A stretch of DNA of 64,000 bases from Hyphomicrobiaceae bacterium (lineage in GTDB: Bacteria; Pseudomonadota; Alphaproteobacteria; Rhizobiales; Hyphomicrobiaceae): positions 62,001 through 126,000 of the forward strand of contig JAGRKV010000034.1 in the NCBI GenBank assembly GCA_020442165.1, in the 5' to 3' direction. Shown here piece by piece: positions 54,427 through 63,508 of this stretch. The stretch's first letter is position 1. Each line of letters opens with the position of its first letter. Under the pieces are notes generated by a model. It had not been told where the DNA came from. It did no database searches and was given only the letters and a program-made list of their open reading frames with translations. Position numbers and translations under genes: made by a program.

Positions 54427-54844
54427 AATTCCTTTTCGCGTCCGCCATTTGCAGCGGCGCGTGTCACAGAGCGGTGGATGTACGTGTTCGCGTCAGCGAA
54501 GTCAAGCGAGCGTTTCACGGTTTGCGCAGTCACTTTCAGCCAATGCAGTGAGGCCAAGCCGTTATGGCAAAACGGCGGGATCGCTTGATGCTGGGCGCGG
54601 CGGCTTTATCCTTCGCAAGGCAGGTCAAATCACACCAGCAGGGTTCTTGCGACTGTCGGGAGGATATGCGCTAAGGGCCGGCGCTATCCGCCTTTCGTGC
54701 CCCCCACTTTGGGCGGGGTCAGGTTGCGTGCCGGAGCGCGCTGGGATAACACACTCAACACGTTTGGTTGCTCGCGTCACCACCCACGATATCTGTCTGC
54801 CGACACGGGCAAGCCGGCCAACGGCTCCGGCCAAGGACGACACC
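54427..54844. other. Region upstream of nuoA
   Basis: These 418 bp between tRNA-Asp (which reads away) and nuoA contain no supported gene and should hold the nuo operon promoter. No clear sigma-70 pair or operator was recognised. An AAGGACG ribosome site precedes the nuoA ATG. Confidence 0.45.
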
Positions 54845-55210
54845 ATGAACGAGCTCTTTCTCAATTACCTGCCAATCGTCATTTTCCTCGGCGTGGCGCT
54901 GTTCATCGGCGCGGCGCTGATGGTTGCTCCGTTCCTCGTCGCGGTGAGAAGGCCTGATCCCGAAAAGGTTTCGGCCTATGAATGCGGCTTCAACGCCTTC
55001 GACGATGCGCGCATGAAGTTCGATGTGCGTTTCTACTTGGTGTCGATCCTGTTCATCATCTTCGATCTGGAAATTGCTTTCCTGTTTCCCTGGGCCGTGG
55101 CCTTCAAGGAGATCGGCGCTTTCGGCTTCTGGTCGATGATGATCTTCCTTGGTGTGCTCACCATCGGCTTCATCTATGAGTGGAAGAAGGGCGCGCTCGA
55201 ATGGGATTGA
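54845..55210 (+). CDS. nuoA: NADH-quinone oxidoreductase subunit A
   Basis: A 121-residue membrane subunit with three helices ([60 protein letters not shown]). The loop [20 protein letters not shown] with its conserved Cys is the known quinone-site loop. The ATG at 54845 starts the family N-terminus [10 protein letters not shown]. The stop overlaps nuoB by 10 bp. Confidence 0.96.
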   Translation: MNELFLNYLPIVIFLGVALFIGAALMVAPFLVAVRRPDPEKVSAYECGFNAFDDARMKFDVRFYLVSILFIIFDLEIAFLFPWAVAFKEIGAFGFWSMMIFLGVLTIGFIYEWKKGALEWD

Positions 55211-55797
55211 TCGTTCCGCCACACATCGGCCAGGGCCTCGCGATGCCGGGTCTTGCCCACGATACGCCACGCGAAGGTGCAGGTGCTGGTGGCGCCGCGC
55301 CCGATCCGCGGTTCTTTGCCGAGATCAACAACGAGCTTGCCGACAAGGGCTTTCTCGTCACCACGACGGACGATCTCATCAACTGGGCGCGGACTGGCTC
55401 GCTGATGTGGATGACGTTCGGACTTGCCTGCTGCGCGGTTGAGATGATGCAGGCTTCCATGCCGCGCTATGATGTCGAACGGTTCGGGTTCGCTCCGCGC
55501 GCCTCTCCACGCCAGTCGGACGTCATGATCGTCGCTGGTACGCTCACCAACAAGATGGCGCCGGCGCTGCGCAAGGTCTACGACCAGATGCCCGAGCCGC
55601 GCTATGTGATTTCGATGGGAAGCTGCGCCAATGGCGGCGGCTACTATCACTACTCCTACGCGGTGGTTCGGGGCTGCGATCGTATCGTGCCTGTCGACGT
55701 CTATGTGCCAGGGTGCCCGCCAACTGCCGAGGCGCTTGTCTATGGCATCCTGCTTCTGCAGAAGAAGATCCGCCGCACCGGAACGATCGAAAGGTAG
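55201..55797 (+). CDS. nuoB: NADH-quinone oxidoreductase subunit B
   Basis: A 198-residue subunit that carries the terminal iron-sulfur cluster N2. Ligand cysteines are seen in [25 protein letters not shown] and [13 protein letters not shown]. The ATG at 55201 overlaps the end of nuoA and gives the start [12 protein letters not shown]; the first ~35 residues are a Gly/Ala-rich extension ([14 protein letters not shown]). It forms the quinone-reducing site with NuoD. Confidence 0.97.
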   Translation: MGLIVPPHIGQGLAMPGLAHDTPREGAGAGGAAPDPRFFAEINNELADKGFLVTTTDDLINWARTGSLMWMTFGLACCAVEMMQASMPRYDVERFGFAPRASPRQSDVMIVAGTLTNKMAPALRKVYDQMPEPRYVISMGSCANGGGYYHYSYAVVRGCDRIVPVDVYVPGCPPTAEALVYGILLLQKKIRRTGTIER

Positions 55798-55887
55798 CTG
55801 CGCGGGAGTGGGGTAGGGGACCATTCGGCGTCCCTAGAACTCATTTTTGTTGCTCGCGATTGGCAATATACGCAGGGACCGTCAACG

Positions 55888-56511
55888 ATGGACGAAGCGC
55901 TCGAGGAACTTGGCAACTACATCGGCGGCAAGATCGCGGGTGCGTTGCAGGCCAAGAAGATTGAATTCGGCGAACTGACGCTGACGGTCGCTCGAAGCCA
56001 GATCCTTTCAGTGCTCAAATTGCTGCGTGACGACGGCCGTTGCCGCTTCGAGGTGCTGATCGATCTGTGCGGGGTCGACTATCCCAGCCGTGAGAACCGC
56101 TTCGATATCGTCTATCACCTACTGTCGCCGCGCACCAACCAGCGCATTCGCGTCAAGGTCGAGACCAACGAGAGCGATGCCGTGCCGTCTGCAACCGCGG
56201 TGTTCTCCGTCGCGGACTGGTTCGAGCGCGAAGCCTATGACATGTACGGGATCCTGTTCTCAGGCCATCCCGATCTCAGGCGCATGCTCACCGACTATGG
56301 CTTCCAGGGGCATCCCCTGCGCAAGGACTTCCCGCTGACTGGCTATGTCGAGGTTCGCTACGACGACGTGGAAAAACGGGTCGTCTACGAACCGGTGAAG
56401 CTCAATCAGGAATTCCGCAACTTCGACTTCGAGAGCCCATGGGAGGGCGTCAACTACCCGTTGCCGGGCGATGAGAAGGCAGCTGGCAATCCGCCTTCGG
56501 GGAATGCGTGA
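55888..56511 (+). CDS. nuoC: NADH-quinone oxidoreductase subunit C
   Basis: A 207-residue peripheral-arm subunit. The signature region reads [20 protein letters not shown], then [20 protein letters not shown] and [20 protein letters not shown]. It is separate from NuoD, unlike the fused NuoCD of E. coli. The ATG at 55888 lies 90 bp after nuoB with AGGGA upstream. The next gene is a thioesterase, not nuoD. Confidence 0.96.
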   Translation: MDEALEELGNYIGGKIAGALQAKKIEFGELTLTVARSQILSVLKLLRDDGRCRFEVLIDLCGVDYPSRENRFDIVYHLLSPRTNQRIRVKVETNESDAVPSATAVFSVADWFEREAYDMYGILFSGHPDLRRMLTDYGFQGHPLRKDFPLTGYVEVRYDDVEKRVVYEPVKLNQEFRNFDFESPWEGVNYPLPGDEKAAGNPPSGNA

Positions 56512-56515
56512 CGCA

Positions 56516-56965
56516 ATGCTGGAGACGTTGAAGGCCGGCGAAACGCACAGGTTCGAATACAAGGTGCCGGCGACGAAGACCGTGCCGCATCTCTATCCCG
56601 AGGCGATCGAGTTCACCACCATGCCGACCGTGTTCGCCACGGGCTTCATGGTTGGCCTGATGGAATGGGCGGCGATACAGCTTCTGGCTTCGCATATGGA
56701 GCCTGGCGAAGGTTCGCTTGGCACACACATCGATGTCTCACACGTTGCAGCGACCGTTCCCGGACAGATCGTTACCGTCGATGTCGAGGTGACGGCGGTC
56801 GAGGGCCGCAAGGTGAGTTTCAATGTCGTCGCGCGCGATGACCTCGACAAGATTGGCGAGGGCCGTCACGAACGTATCGTGGTGCGCTGGGACAAGTTCG
56901 AGGCCAAGGTCAATGCCAAGGCCAAGGTGGCGCGGGTCCGGCCCGTGACGCGGCGCAAGATTTAG
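56516..56965 (+). CDS. Hot-dog thioesterase, FlK-like, inside the nuo operon
   Basis: A 149-residue hot-dog fold protein. With the ATG at 56516 the residues matching the FlK-type acyl-CoA thioesterase triad fall at Thr42 (FATGFMVGLME), Glu50 and His76 (VSHVAATVPG), the same numbers as in fluoroacetyl-CoA thioesterase FlK; Gly69 is also present, but FlK's gating Phe36 is Met36 here. It should hydrolyse a small acyl-CoA; the substrate is not known and fluoroacetyl specificity is not supported. It starts 4 bp after nuoC and ends 64 bp before nuoD. Upstream ATGs at 56504 and 56471 are alternatives, but they overlap nuoC and disturb the alignment. Confidence 0.8.
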   Translation: MLETLKAGETHRFEYKVPATKTVPHLYPEAIEFTTMPTVFATGFMVGLMEWAAIQLLASHMEPGEGSLGTHIDVSHVAATVPGQIVTVDVEVTAVEGRKVSFNVVARDDLDKIGEGRHERIVVRWDKFEAKVNAKAKVARVRPVTRRKI

Positions 56966-57029
56966 GTTCCAGGGACTAGGTTTGAGATTTTAGGATGTTG
57001 GGACTGCGGCGTCCCATACGAGGCACAAA

Positions 57030-58220
57030 ATGGCAGAAGCAGAGATCCGCCAGTTCAACATTAACTTCGGTCCGCAGCATCCCGCGGCCCACGGCGTGTT
57101 GCGCCTGGTTCTGGAACTGGATGGTGAGGTCGTCACGCGCGTCGATCCGCATGTGGGCCTGCTGCATCGTGGCACCGAGAAGCTGATCGAGCACAAGACC
57201 TATCTGCAGGCGATCGGCTACTTCGACCGGCTCGACTACGTCGCGCCGATGAATCAGGAGCATGCCTTCTGCCTTGCCGCCGAGCGGCTCCTGGGAGTCG
57301 AGATTCCCTATCGCGGGCAGTTGATCCGCGTTCTCTTCTCCGAGATTGGCCGCATCCTTTCGCATCTCTTGAACGTCACGACGCAGGCGATGGATGTTGG
57401 CGCCCTGACACCTCCTTTGTGGGGTTTCGAGGAGCGCGAGCGACTGATGATCTTCTACGAGCGCGCGTGTGGTGCGCGGATGCATGCCAAGTATTTCCGG
57501 ATCGGCGGCGTGCACCAGGATCTGCCGCCAGAGCTCATCGACGACATCTATGCCTGGTGCGATCCGTTCCTGAAGACGCTCGACGATCTGGAGGGGCTGC
57601 TTACCGGCAACCGCATCTTCAAGCAGCGCAATGTCGACATCGGTGTCGTCAAGCTTTCGGATTGCTTCGACTGGGGGTTCTCGGGCGTCATGATTCGCGG
57701 CTCGGGCGCGGCGTGGGATCTCAGGAAGTCGCAGCCGTATGAGTGCTACTCGGAGATGGATTTCGACATTCCGATTGGCAAGAACGGCGACTGCTACGAC
57801 CGCTATCTCATCCGCATGCAGGAAATGCGCGAGAGCGTGAAGATCATGCGGCAGTGCTGCGACAAGCTGCGCTCGCCCGAAGGACAGGGGCCGATCTCAG
57901 CGGCTAACAAGAAGGTGGTACCGCCCAAGCGCGGCGAGATGAAGCGCTCGATGGAAGCGCTGATCCATCACTTCAAACTCTATACCGAAGGCTTCCACGT
58001 TCCGGAAGGCGAGGTCTATGCGGCCGTCGAGGCGCCCAAGGGTGAGTTCGGCGTCTACCTGGTGTCGGATGGCTCAAACAAGCCCTACCGCTGCAAGATA
58101 CGCGCTCCGGGCTTCGCGCACCTGTCAGCCATGGACTTCATGAACCGGGGCCACATGCTTGCTGACGTTTCCGCCATTATCGGCTCGCTCGACATCGTGT
58201 TTGGTGAGATCGATAGGTAA
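57030..58220 (+). CDS. nuoD: NADH-quinone oxidoreductase subunit D
   Basis: A 396-residue 49-kDa-type subunit related to NiFe hydrogenase large subunits. Signature stretches include [20 protein letters not shown] near the start, [20 protein letters not shown] and [18 protein letters not shown], and the C-terminal [33 protein letters not shown]. It forms the quinone pocket with NuoB. The ATG at 57030 gives the normal start [14 protein letters not shown]. Confidence 0.98.
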   Translation: MAEAEIRQFNINFGPQHPAAHGVLRLVLELDGEVVTRVDPHVGLLHRGTEKLIEHKTYLQAIGYFDRLDYVAPMNQEHAFCLAAERLLGVEIPYRGQLIRVLFSEIGRILSHLLNVTTQAMDVGALTPPLWGFEERERLMIFYERACGARMHAKYFRIGGVHQDLPPELIDDIYAWCDPFLKTLDDLEGLLTGNRIFKQRNVDIGVVKLSDCFDWGFSGVMIRGSGAAWDLRKSQPYECYSEMDFDIPIGKNGDCYDRYLIRMQEMRESVKIMRQCCDKLRSPEGQGPISAANKKVVPPKRGEMKRSMEALIHHFKLYTEGFHVPEGEVYAAVEAPKGEFGVYLVSDGSNKPYRCKIRAPGFAHLSAMDFMNRGHMLADVSAIIGSLDIVFGEIDR

Positions 58221-58228
58221 ACATTGTC

Positions 58229-58444
58229 ATGACTGTTCTTGGTGGTGCCAGTCTCCTCATGGTGCTGCTCTTGACGGCATGGGCGGCGCGCAAGGGATCG
58301 ACGCTGGCACGCGGGTTGTTCCTGGGGATGCTTGCAGGACTTGCCGCGACGATTGTTTTGAGCTTCGCGCTGGGCTTTCTGCGTAACATCCTGCCAGTCG
58401 ATCAAATTGATTTCTGGCTGGCAGCTCAATTGGGCAGGATCTAG
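58229..58444 (+). CDS. Small two-helix membrane protein after nuoD
   Basis: A 71-residue frame, MTVLGGASLLMVLLLTAWAA then RKGSTLARGLFLGMLAGLAA, ending WLAAQLGRI. It predicts two membrane segments (residues 4-20 and 28-48). It begins 8 bp after the nuoD stop, with a modest AGG upstream. No family is recognised. Its place in the nuo operon hints at an accessory role, but it could be a chance frame; spacing and membrane-type composition favour a real gene. Confidence 0.5.
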   Translation: MTVLGGASLLMVLLLTAWAARKGSTLARGLFLGMLAGLAATIVLSFALGFLRNILPVDQIDFWLAAQLGRI

Positions 58445-58504
58445 CTGCCGTATTTGCAGCTCGTTTCGTTTGGCTGAACGAACGCGGAACGCGCATATGA
58501 TTTG

Positions 58505-58518
58505 GTGACCCCGGTCAC
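58505..58518. promoter_or_regulatory. Palindrome upstream of the SQR-like gene
   Basis: GTGACCCCGGTCAC is a perfect 6-bp inverted repeat with a CC centre, 74 bp before the SQR-like ATG. Its core TGACC-N2-GGTCA equals that of the palindrome at 34191-34206, so both may bind the same CRP/FNR-family protein. Confidence 0.45.
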
Positions 58519-58592
58519 TTGCCTCATTGTGGTGTTGCGGTAGCCGGTTAGCATGATCTGACCAGCAAGACGGCGCAGCACGAGGCGGTTTC

Positions 58593-59726
58593 ATGTCCCA
58601 GACCAACATCTCGATTCTCGGTGCAGGCTTTGCTGCGTTGACAGCGGTGCGGCAGCTGAGGAAGCGCTTGCCTCAGGCCCGGATCACATTGATCGCGCCG
58701 AAGGCCGAGTTTCAGTATCTGCCGAGCCTCATCTGGGTGCCAACGGGGTTGCGGCATCGCAAGGATATCGTGATCTCGCTCGATAGCTTCTTTGGGCGCC
58801 ACAACGTCACGTACAAGCAGGCGAGTGTCACCGGCATATCTGCTGACGGCCGTACGGTGGAGACAAGCGATGGCCCGGTTGCCAACGACGCGCTGGTCAT
58901 TGCCACGGGCGGCCGCTTCATCAAGAAGCTGCCGGGCATCGAGAACGCACTGACTCTTTGCGAGGGTATCGATGCGGCCGAGGCTATCCGCGCGCGGCTG
59001 GATGGCTTGAAGAAGGGGCGCATTGCGCTGGGTTTTGGCGGCAACCCGAGTGAGCCTTCCGCGATGCGTGGCGGACCGATGTTCGAGCTGTTGTTCGGCA
59101 TCGATACCTGGCTCAGGAACGAAGGCCGCCGCAACCAGGTCGAGCTGACGTTCTTCAACGCGGTCGCCCAACCTGGCAAGCGGTTGGGTGAGAAGGCCGT
59201 CACAGGACTGCTTAGCGAGATGGCGAAGCGGCGGATCGATACGCACCTGGGGCACAAGCCGCTTGGCTTTTCCGCTACGGGCGTCGATACGGAAGGCGGG
59301 CACGTCAACGCCGATCTCATCTTGTTCATGCCGGGTCTCACCGGCCCGGCCTGGATCGCCAATACTGGACTGCCCAAATCGGAGGGCGGCTTCATCAAGG
59401 CGGACAAGTTCTGCCGCGTCGAGGGCATGGCGCATACCTATGTCGCGGGCGACGCGGGCTCTTTTCCGGGGCCAGACTGGCTGCCCAAGCAGGCGCACAT
59501 GGCGGACCTGCAGGCAAAGGCGGCTTCGGAAAACCTCGTGCTAGAACTTTCGGGCAAGGAGCCACAAAAGACGCCCAAGCCTGAGCTGATCTGCATCGTC
59601 GATACCCTCGACAAGGGCATCATGGTCTATCGTGATCCCAAGCGGTCGGTCGTACTGCCGTCCAGTCGTGCTTTCCACTGGTCCAAGCGGGCGTTCGAGC
59701 GGCATTATCTGCGCGCGTATCGTTGA
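58593..59726 (+). CDS. SQR/NDH-2-like flavoprotein oxidoreductase in the nuo operon
   Basis: A 377-residue FAD/NAD(P)-dependent oxidoreductase. FAD binding is indicated by ISILGAGFAALTAVRQL (residues 7-23), ALVIATGGRF and AHTYVAGDAGSFPGPDW. The overall pattern resembles sulfide:quinone reductase, but of the Cys needed in SQR (about 128, 160 and 356 in the acidophile enzyme) only C123 and C334 have counterparts; the position near 158 is Met/Arg (PSAMRGGPMFE). It may be a non-SQR quinone-linked enzyme. The ATG at 58593 follows a palindrome and a ~150-bp gap. It could feed electrons to the quinone pool. Confidence 0.8.
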   Translation: MSQTNISILGAGFAALTAVRQLRKRLPQARITLIAPKAEFQYLPSLIWVPTGLRHRKDIVISLDSFFGRHNVTYKQASVTGISADGRTVETSDGPVANDALVIATGGRFIKKLPGIENALTLCEGIDAAEAIRARLDGLKKGRIALGFGGNPSEPSAMRGGPMFELLFGIDTWLRNEGRRNQVELTFFNAVAQPGKRLGEKAVTGLLSEMAKRRIDTHLGHKPLGFSATGVDTEGGHVNADLILFMPGLTGPAWIANTGLPKSEGGFIKADKFCRVEGMAHTYVAGDAGSFPGPDWLPKQAHMADLQAKAASENLVLELSGKEPQKTPKPELICIVDTLDKGIMVYRDPKRSVVLPSSRAFHWSKRAFERHYLRAYR

Positions 59727-59736
59727 GGAAAACGGC

Positions 59737-60138
59737 GTGGCGGGCGGACAGCAGGATCGGCGCAAGCACCGCTATCTCATCTGGCTCGGCGTGGCGGCGG
59801 GAACGCTGCTGGCGGTCATCGGCTTACGCTTCATGATCGTTCCGCGCACCGCTGCCAACAACTTCGGTCTGGCCAAGGAGCTCGCGGGCTATGAGCTGCA
59901 CCTGATGGTCGGCCTCAGGGACTTGTGGCTTGGCGGACTGGCGGTCGTTTTTGCGCTCCTAAGGGAATGGCGCGCGTTGATGTGGTGGTTTGCGCTGGGC
60001 GCCATCGTGTGCTTCGCAGATGCGGCGATCGCGGCTTATTCCAGCGGCAAGATTGCCAATGTCCTCTTTCATCTGGTCTCAGGGGCCTTCTGCGTCGGCC
60101 TGGCCGTGCAATTGGCGCGGCTTCGGACTGATGGATGA
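59737..60138 (+). CDS. DUF4267-type membrane protein
   Basis: A 133-residue protein with four hydrophobic segments (YLIWLGVAAGTLLAVIGLRF, LRDLWLGGLAVVFALL, LMWWFALGAIVCFADAAIAA, NVLFHLVSGAFCVGLAVQLA) and the DUF4267-type core RFMIVPRTAANNFGL. The function is unknown. The GTG at 59737 has GAGGAAAA upstream and begins 10 bp after the flavoprotein stop, so the two are probably cotranslated; the frame stays open into the flavoprotein gene. A role tied to the flavoprotein is inferred from adjacency. Confidence 0.72.
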   Translation: MAGGQQDRRKHRYLIWLGVAAGTLLAVIGLRFMIVPRTAANNFGLAKELAGYELHLMVGLRDLWLGGLAVVFALLREWRALMWWFALGAIVCFADAAIAAYSSGKIANVLFHLVSGAFCVGLAVQLARLRTDG

Positions 60139-60335
60139 GGCCGCCCCGCTTGGGGGATTTGGTTCAATTCAGCCTATGCCTTCAACTAATTGTTTTTACT
60201 TGTCTTATTTTGACTTTTTGTGGTTCCGCCGAGGCGGCGGTTGCTGGCATTGACTGATCCTGGCCCGATAGGTCCTTAACCGCGCTTGGAAATCTGGTCT
60301 GGTGTTGGCCACAAAGCTTTGGCACAGAACATAGC

Positions 60336-60351
60336 GTTAACGGCCGTTAAC
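60336..60351. promoter_or_regulatory. 16-bp perfect palindrome upstream of a membrane gene
   Basis: GTTAACGGCCGTTAAC is its own reverse complement and lies 47 bp before the ATG of the membrane protein gene. It resembles two CtrA half-sites (TTAA) but with a 6-bp gap instead of 7. Regulator unknown. Confidence 0.45.
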
Positions 60352-60398
60352 CCATATGCCTGCTGGCTGGCGTGGTGCGTACCGGGAGTGTGTCCGCG

Positions 60399-60827
60399 AT
60401 GATCGATAACCTGTTCTTGCTTGCCATCGGTGCTTTTGGCTGGGGGCTCAGTCTGACGACCTACCGTCTGTTTGCGCGGCAAAACAAGTGGCCGATGGGG
60501 GCGCTGCATGCCGATTTGCCAGCGATTCCCATCCTGCTTGGAATTTTTGCACTGACGATGGGACTGTTGTTTGCGGCTGCTCGCGGCGCGGACTATGGCG
60601 GCTGGATCATTGTTGCGAGTGGCATCTTGCTGGCGATTTTCTGGACAGGCTTCCTGCGCGTGGGCTCGCAGGTTTCGCTGTTCCTGGCTCCCATTGCCGC
60701 CGCGTTGCTGCTGATGGGCTGGCTGCCAGCGATGCTGGGCTATGAGCAGCCACGCTGGGCACATTCGCGGCCTTCCGATCTCATAAAGCGAGCGCCGCAG
60801 AGCGTTCCTGCACAACCTGACCGCTAG
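60399..60827 (+). CDS. Four-helix membrane protein, unknown function
   Basis: A 142-residue integral membrane protein (MIDNLFLLAIGAFGWGLSL, LPAIPILLGIFALTMGLLFA, GGWIIVASGILLAIFWTG, VSLFLAPIAAALLLMGWLPA) with a short hydrophilic C-terminus. No family is recognised. The start is the ATG at 60399; the frame is open 27 bp earlier. It is 260 bp from the DUF4267 gene and 375 bp from nuoE, inside the interrupted nuo operon. Confidence 0.65.
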   Translation: MIDNLFLLAIGAFGWGLSLTTYRLFARQNKWPMGALHADLPAIPILLGIFALTMGLLFAAARGADYGGWIIVASGILLAIFWTGFLRVGSQVSLFLAPIAAALLLMGWLPAMLGYEQPRWAHSRPSDLIKRAPQSVPAQPDR

Positions 60828-61202
60828 ACCGGCTGGTTTTCAAGTATCGGCTAGGCTTGCCCGAAGAAGGCGGGTGGCGCGTGTCGAATCGAAATCAGCG
60901 TGCCATATCGCGCGTGGCGCATGTCGGCGTGCAGCACCCGCCGACGTGGTTTGCCATGACCAAACTCAAGCAAAACTCAAATTCTTGATACACCCGAAAC
61001 CGGTGTTCGACCAACTGCTGCTATAGAAGAAGGTGCTGGAGCCTTGCGTTAGGCCGTTGTTGGACGTAGGGAACAAAGGCTTGTTTGCAAGGGGAAGCGG
61101 CAAGTCGTGGCCGGTGCCGTTTTGGCCGCCGGTGGCGTTTGTCAGGCGCCAGTCTCTTTCATCCTCCCCGCCGCCTTTCGCCAGGAGCCCGAGGAGCCAT
61201 CA
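60828..61202. other. Gap before nuoE
   Basis: These 375 bp have no supported gene. Two copies of AAACTCAA, 11 bp apart (60962-60969 and 60973-60980), are the only repeat noticed. Given its length, a second promoter for nuoE-F-G may lie here. GAGGAG is close to the nuoE ATG. Confidence 0.45.
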
Positions 61203-62021
61203 ATGGCCGTTCGTCGCCTGCATCCGGATCAACCGCCGAGCTTTGCCTTCTCGCCAGAAAATCTGGCCTGGGCGAAGGAGACGATCGCCAAATACCCGCC
61301 GGGCAAGGAGGCATCCGCGGTGCTTCCTGTGCTGTGGCGTGCGCAAGAGCAAAACGATGGCTGGCTGCCGGAGCCTGCGATCCGTTACGTCGCCGAAATG
61401 CTGGGCATGGCCTACATCCGCGTCTATGAAGTCGCGACCTTCTACACGATGTTTCAGCTGGCGCCGGTGGGCAAGAAGGCTCACGTACAGGTCTGCGGCA
61501 CGACGCCGTGCATGCTGCGCGGCGCGGAAGACCTCATCAAGGTCTGCAAGTCGAAGATCAATCACGAGCCGCACCATCTCTCGGCCGATGGTGATTTCTC
61601 GTGGGAAGAGGTGGAGTGTCTGGGCAGCTGCGCCAACGCTCCGATGGTACAGATCTTCAAGGATACCTATGAGGACCTGACACCAGAACTTTTCGAGAAG
61701 CTGCTGGAAGGCTTCGCCAAGGGCAATCCACCCAAGCCGGGATCAATGATCGGACGGACGGCATCGTGTCCGGAGGGCGGATTAACGTCGCTCACCGACC
61801 CGGCTCTGTTTGACGGCTCGGGCATCGGCGCATGGAAAAAGCGGTTCGCCGAGACGACGGGAGCTGCGCCGGATGCGAAGGCTCCGGCAGCGTCAGCCCC
61901 CGCCACGCCTGCCGCAGTACCGGCGGCACCTGTCACCAAGGAAAATCTCGCGGCGGAGGCTGCGTCCGGTGCGGTTGCCGCAGCGCGTGGAACCGCGGCC
62001 GGCAAGCGGCCGAAGGAGTGA
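61203..62021 (+). CDS. nuoE: NADH-quinone oxidoreductase subunit E
   Basis: A 272-residue 24-kDa-type subunit. The 2Fe-2S cluster ligands are in [15 protein letters not shown] and [14 protein letters not shown]. The N-terminus reads [20 protein letters not shown]. Residues ~200-272 form an Ala/Pro-rich tail ([20 protein letters not shown]) longer than in the minimal subunit and with no clear fold. The ATG at 61203 has GAGGAG upstream; the frame is open 96 bp before it. It is separated from nuoD by ~3 kb of other genes. Confidence 0.95.
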   Translation: MAVRRLHPDQPPSFAFSPENLAWAKETIAKYPPGKEASAVLPVLWRAQEQNDGWLPEPAIRYVAEMLGMAYIRVYEVATFYTMFQLAPVGKKAHVQVCGTTPCMLRGAEDLIKVCKSKINHEPHHLSADGDFSWEEVECLGSCANAPMVQIFKDTYEDLTPELFEKLLEGFAKGNPPKPGSMIGRTASCPEGGLTSLTDPALFDGSGIGAWKKRFAETTGAAPDAKAPAASAPATPAAVPAAPVTKENLAAEAASGAVAAARGTAAGKRPKE

Positions 62022-62026
62022 GGATC

Positions 62027-62194
62027 GTGGACGCGAGAATGCCATACCTGCTCACGGTCGTCGTGCTGCCGCTGGCCTTCGTTGCGACGGGCATCGGCAT
62101 GGCGCTGACACAAGATGAGCCGATGTGGCTCTTGCTTGGCGCGGTGCTGGGGATTGGCGCAAGTTTTCTTGCGCGCGGGAATTCTGGGAGATGA
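62027..62194 (+). CDS. Small two-helix membrane protein between nuoE and nuoF
   Basis: A 55-residue frame from GTG at 62027, with AGGAG 8 nt upstream and overlapping the end of nuoE's stop region: VDARMPYLLTVVVLPLAF, then VATGIGMALTQDEPMW, LLLGAVLGIGASFLARGNSG. It predicts two membrane helices. An ATG at 62039 is an alternative start but is too far from the ribosome site. No family is recognised. It sits 5 bp after nuoE and 9 bp before nuoF, so it is translated with them. Confidence 0.6.
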   Translation: MDARMPYLLTVVVLPLAFVATGIGMALTQDEPMWLLLGAVLGIGASFLARGNSGR

Positions 62195-62203
62195 GGCTTA
62201 ACG

Positions 62204-63487
62204 ATGCTGGCTGACAAGGATCGCATCTTCCGCAACATCTATGGCTTCCACGACAGTGGGCTGCAGGCTGCTATCAAGCGCGGCTCGTGGGACGGCACCA
62301 AGTTCTTCATCGACCAGGGGCAGGACTGGATCATCAATGAGGTAAAAGCCTCGGGTTTGCGCGGGCGCGGCGGCGCTGGATTTCCGACCGGCCTGAAATG
62401 GTCGTTCATGCCCAAGAACGATCCGCGCCCCAGCTATCTCGTCGTCAACGCGGACGAATCCGAGCCCGGCTCCTGCAAGGACCGAGAGATCCTACGCCAT
62501 GATCCGCAGCTGCTGATCGAAGGCATGCTGATCGCCTCGTTCGCGATGCGGGCGCATACCGCTTTCATCTACTTCCGCGGTGAGTACATCCGCGAGCGCG
62601 AGCGCTTCCAGAGATCGGTCGACGAGGCCTATGCCGCCAAACTGATCGGCAAGGGCAACGTGCATGGCTGGGATCTCGATATCGTCGTGCATCACGGCGG
62701 CGGCGCTTACATCTGCGGCGAAGAAAGCGCGCTCATCGAGTCGATCGAGGGCAAGAAGGGGCAGCCGCGTTTGAAGCCGCCGTTCCCGGCCGGCTGCGGA
62801 CTTTATGGTGCGCCGACCACTGTCAACAATGTCGAATCAATCGCGGTGGTGCCGGACATTCTGCGGCGTGGCGCGACCTGGTTCGCGGCGCTCGGCAAGC
62901 CCAACAACACCGGCACCAAGCTGTTCCAGGTCTCTGGCCATGTGAACAAGCCATGCGTGGTCGAAGAGGAGATGGGCATTCCCCTGAAGGAGCTTCTGGA
63001 GAAGCACGCGGGCGGTGTGCGCGGGGGATGGTCCAACCTGCTCGCCGTCATTCCAGGCGGCTCCTCGGTGCCTTGCCTTACGTTCGACGTCTGCGAAGAC
63101 ATCACGATGGATTTCGACGCCTTGTCGAAGGCCAAGTCCGGTCTTGGTACAGCGGCCGTGATCGTGATGGACAAGTCCACCGACATCATCAAGGCGATTG
63201 CCCGCCTCTCCTACTTCTACAAGCACGAGAGCTGCGGTCAGTGCACGCCATGCCGCGAGGGTTGCGGCTGGATGTGGCGCGTGATGGAGCGGATGGTGAA
63301 GGGCGAGGCGCGCAAGAGCGAGATCGACCTGCTGTGGGATGTTTCCAAGCAGGTGGAAGGTCACACGATCTGCGCGCTGGGCGATGCGGCGGCGTGGCCG
63401 GTGCAGGGTCTCATCCGCAACTTCCGCGATGTCATGGAAGCGCGAATCGATGCGCACGACAAGGCGGCGCGGCAAGCGGCAGAGTAG
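62204..63487 (+). CDS. nuoF: NADH-quinone oxidoreductase subunit F
   Basis: A 427-residue subunit that binds NADH and FMN. The glycine-rich nucleotide region is [20 protein letters not shown], the FMN/NADH site continues [19 protein letters not shown], and the 4Fe-4S N3 ligands are in [14 protein letters not shown] with a later Cys in [14 protein letters not shown]. The start is the ATG at 62204. It transfers hydride electrons to NuoE and NuoG. Confidence 0.97.
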   Translation: MLADKDRIFRNIYGFHDSGLQAAIKRGSWDGTKFFIDQGQDWIINEVKASGLRGRGGAGFPTGLKWSFMPKNDPRPSYLVVNADESEPGSCKDREILRHDPQLLIEGMLIASFAMRAHTAFIYFRGEYIRERERFQRSVDEAYAAKLIGKGNVHGWDLDIVVHHGGGAYICGEESALIESIEGKKGQPRLKPPFPAGCGLYGAPTTVNNVESIAVVPDILRRGATWFAALGKPNNTGTKLFQVSGHVNKPCVVEEEMGIPLKELLEKHAGGVRGGWSNLLAVIPGGSSVPCLTFDVCEDITMDFDALSKAKSGLGTAAVIVMDKSTDIIKAIARLSYFYKHESCGQCTPCREGCGWMWRVMERMVKGEARKSEIDLLWDVSKQVEGHTICALGDAAAWPVQGLIRNFRDVMEARIDAHDKAARQAAE

Positions 63488-63508
63488 GCGAGAGGCTGAG
63501 GCGATCTG

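Noticed and set aside
58593..59726. Classical sulfide:quinone oxidoreductase
   Set aside because: One of the redox cysteines is replaced (Met/Arg near residue 158), so the specific function was not assigned.
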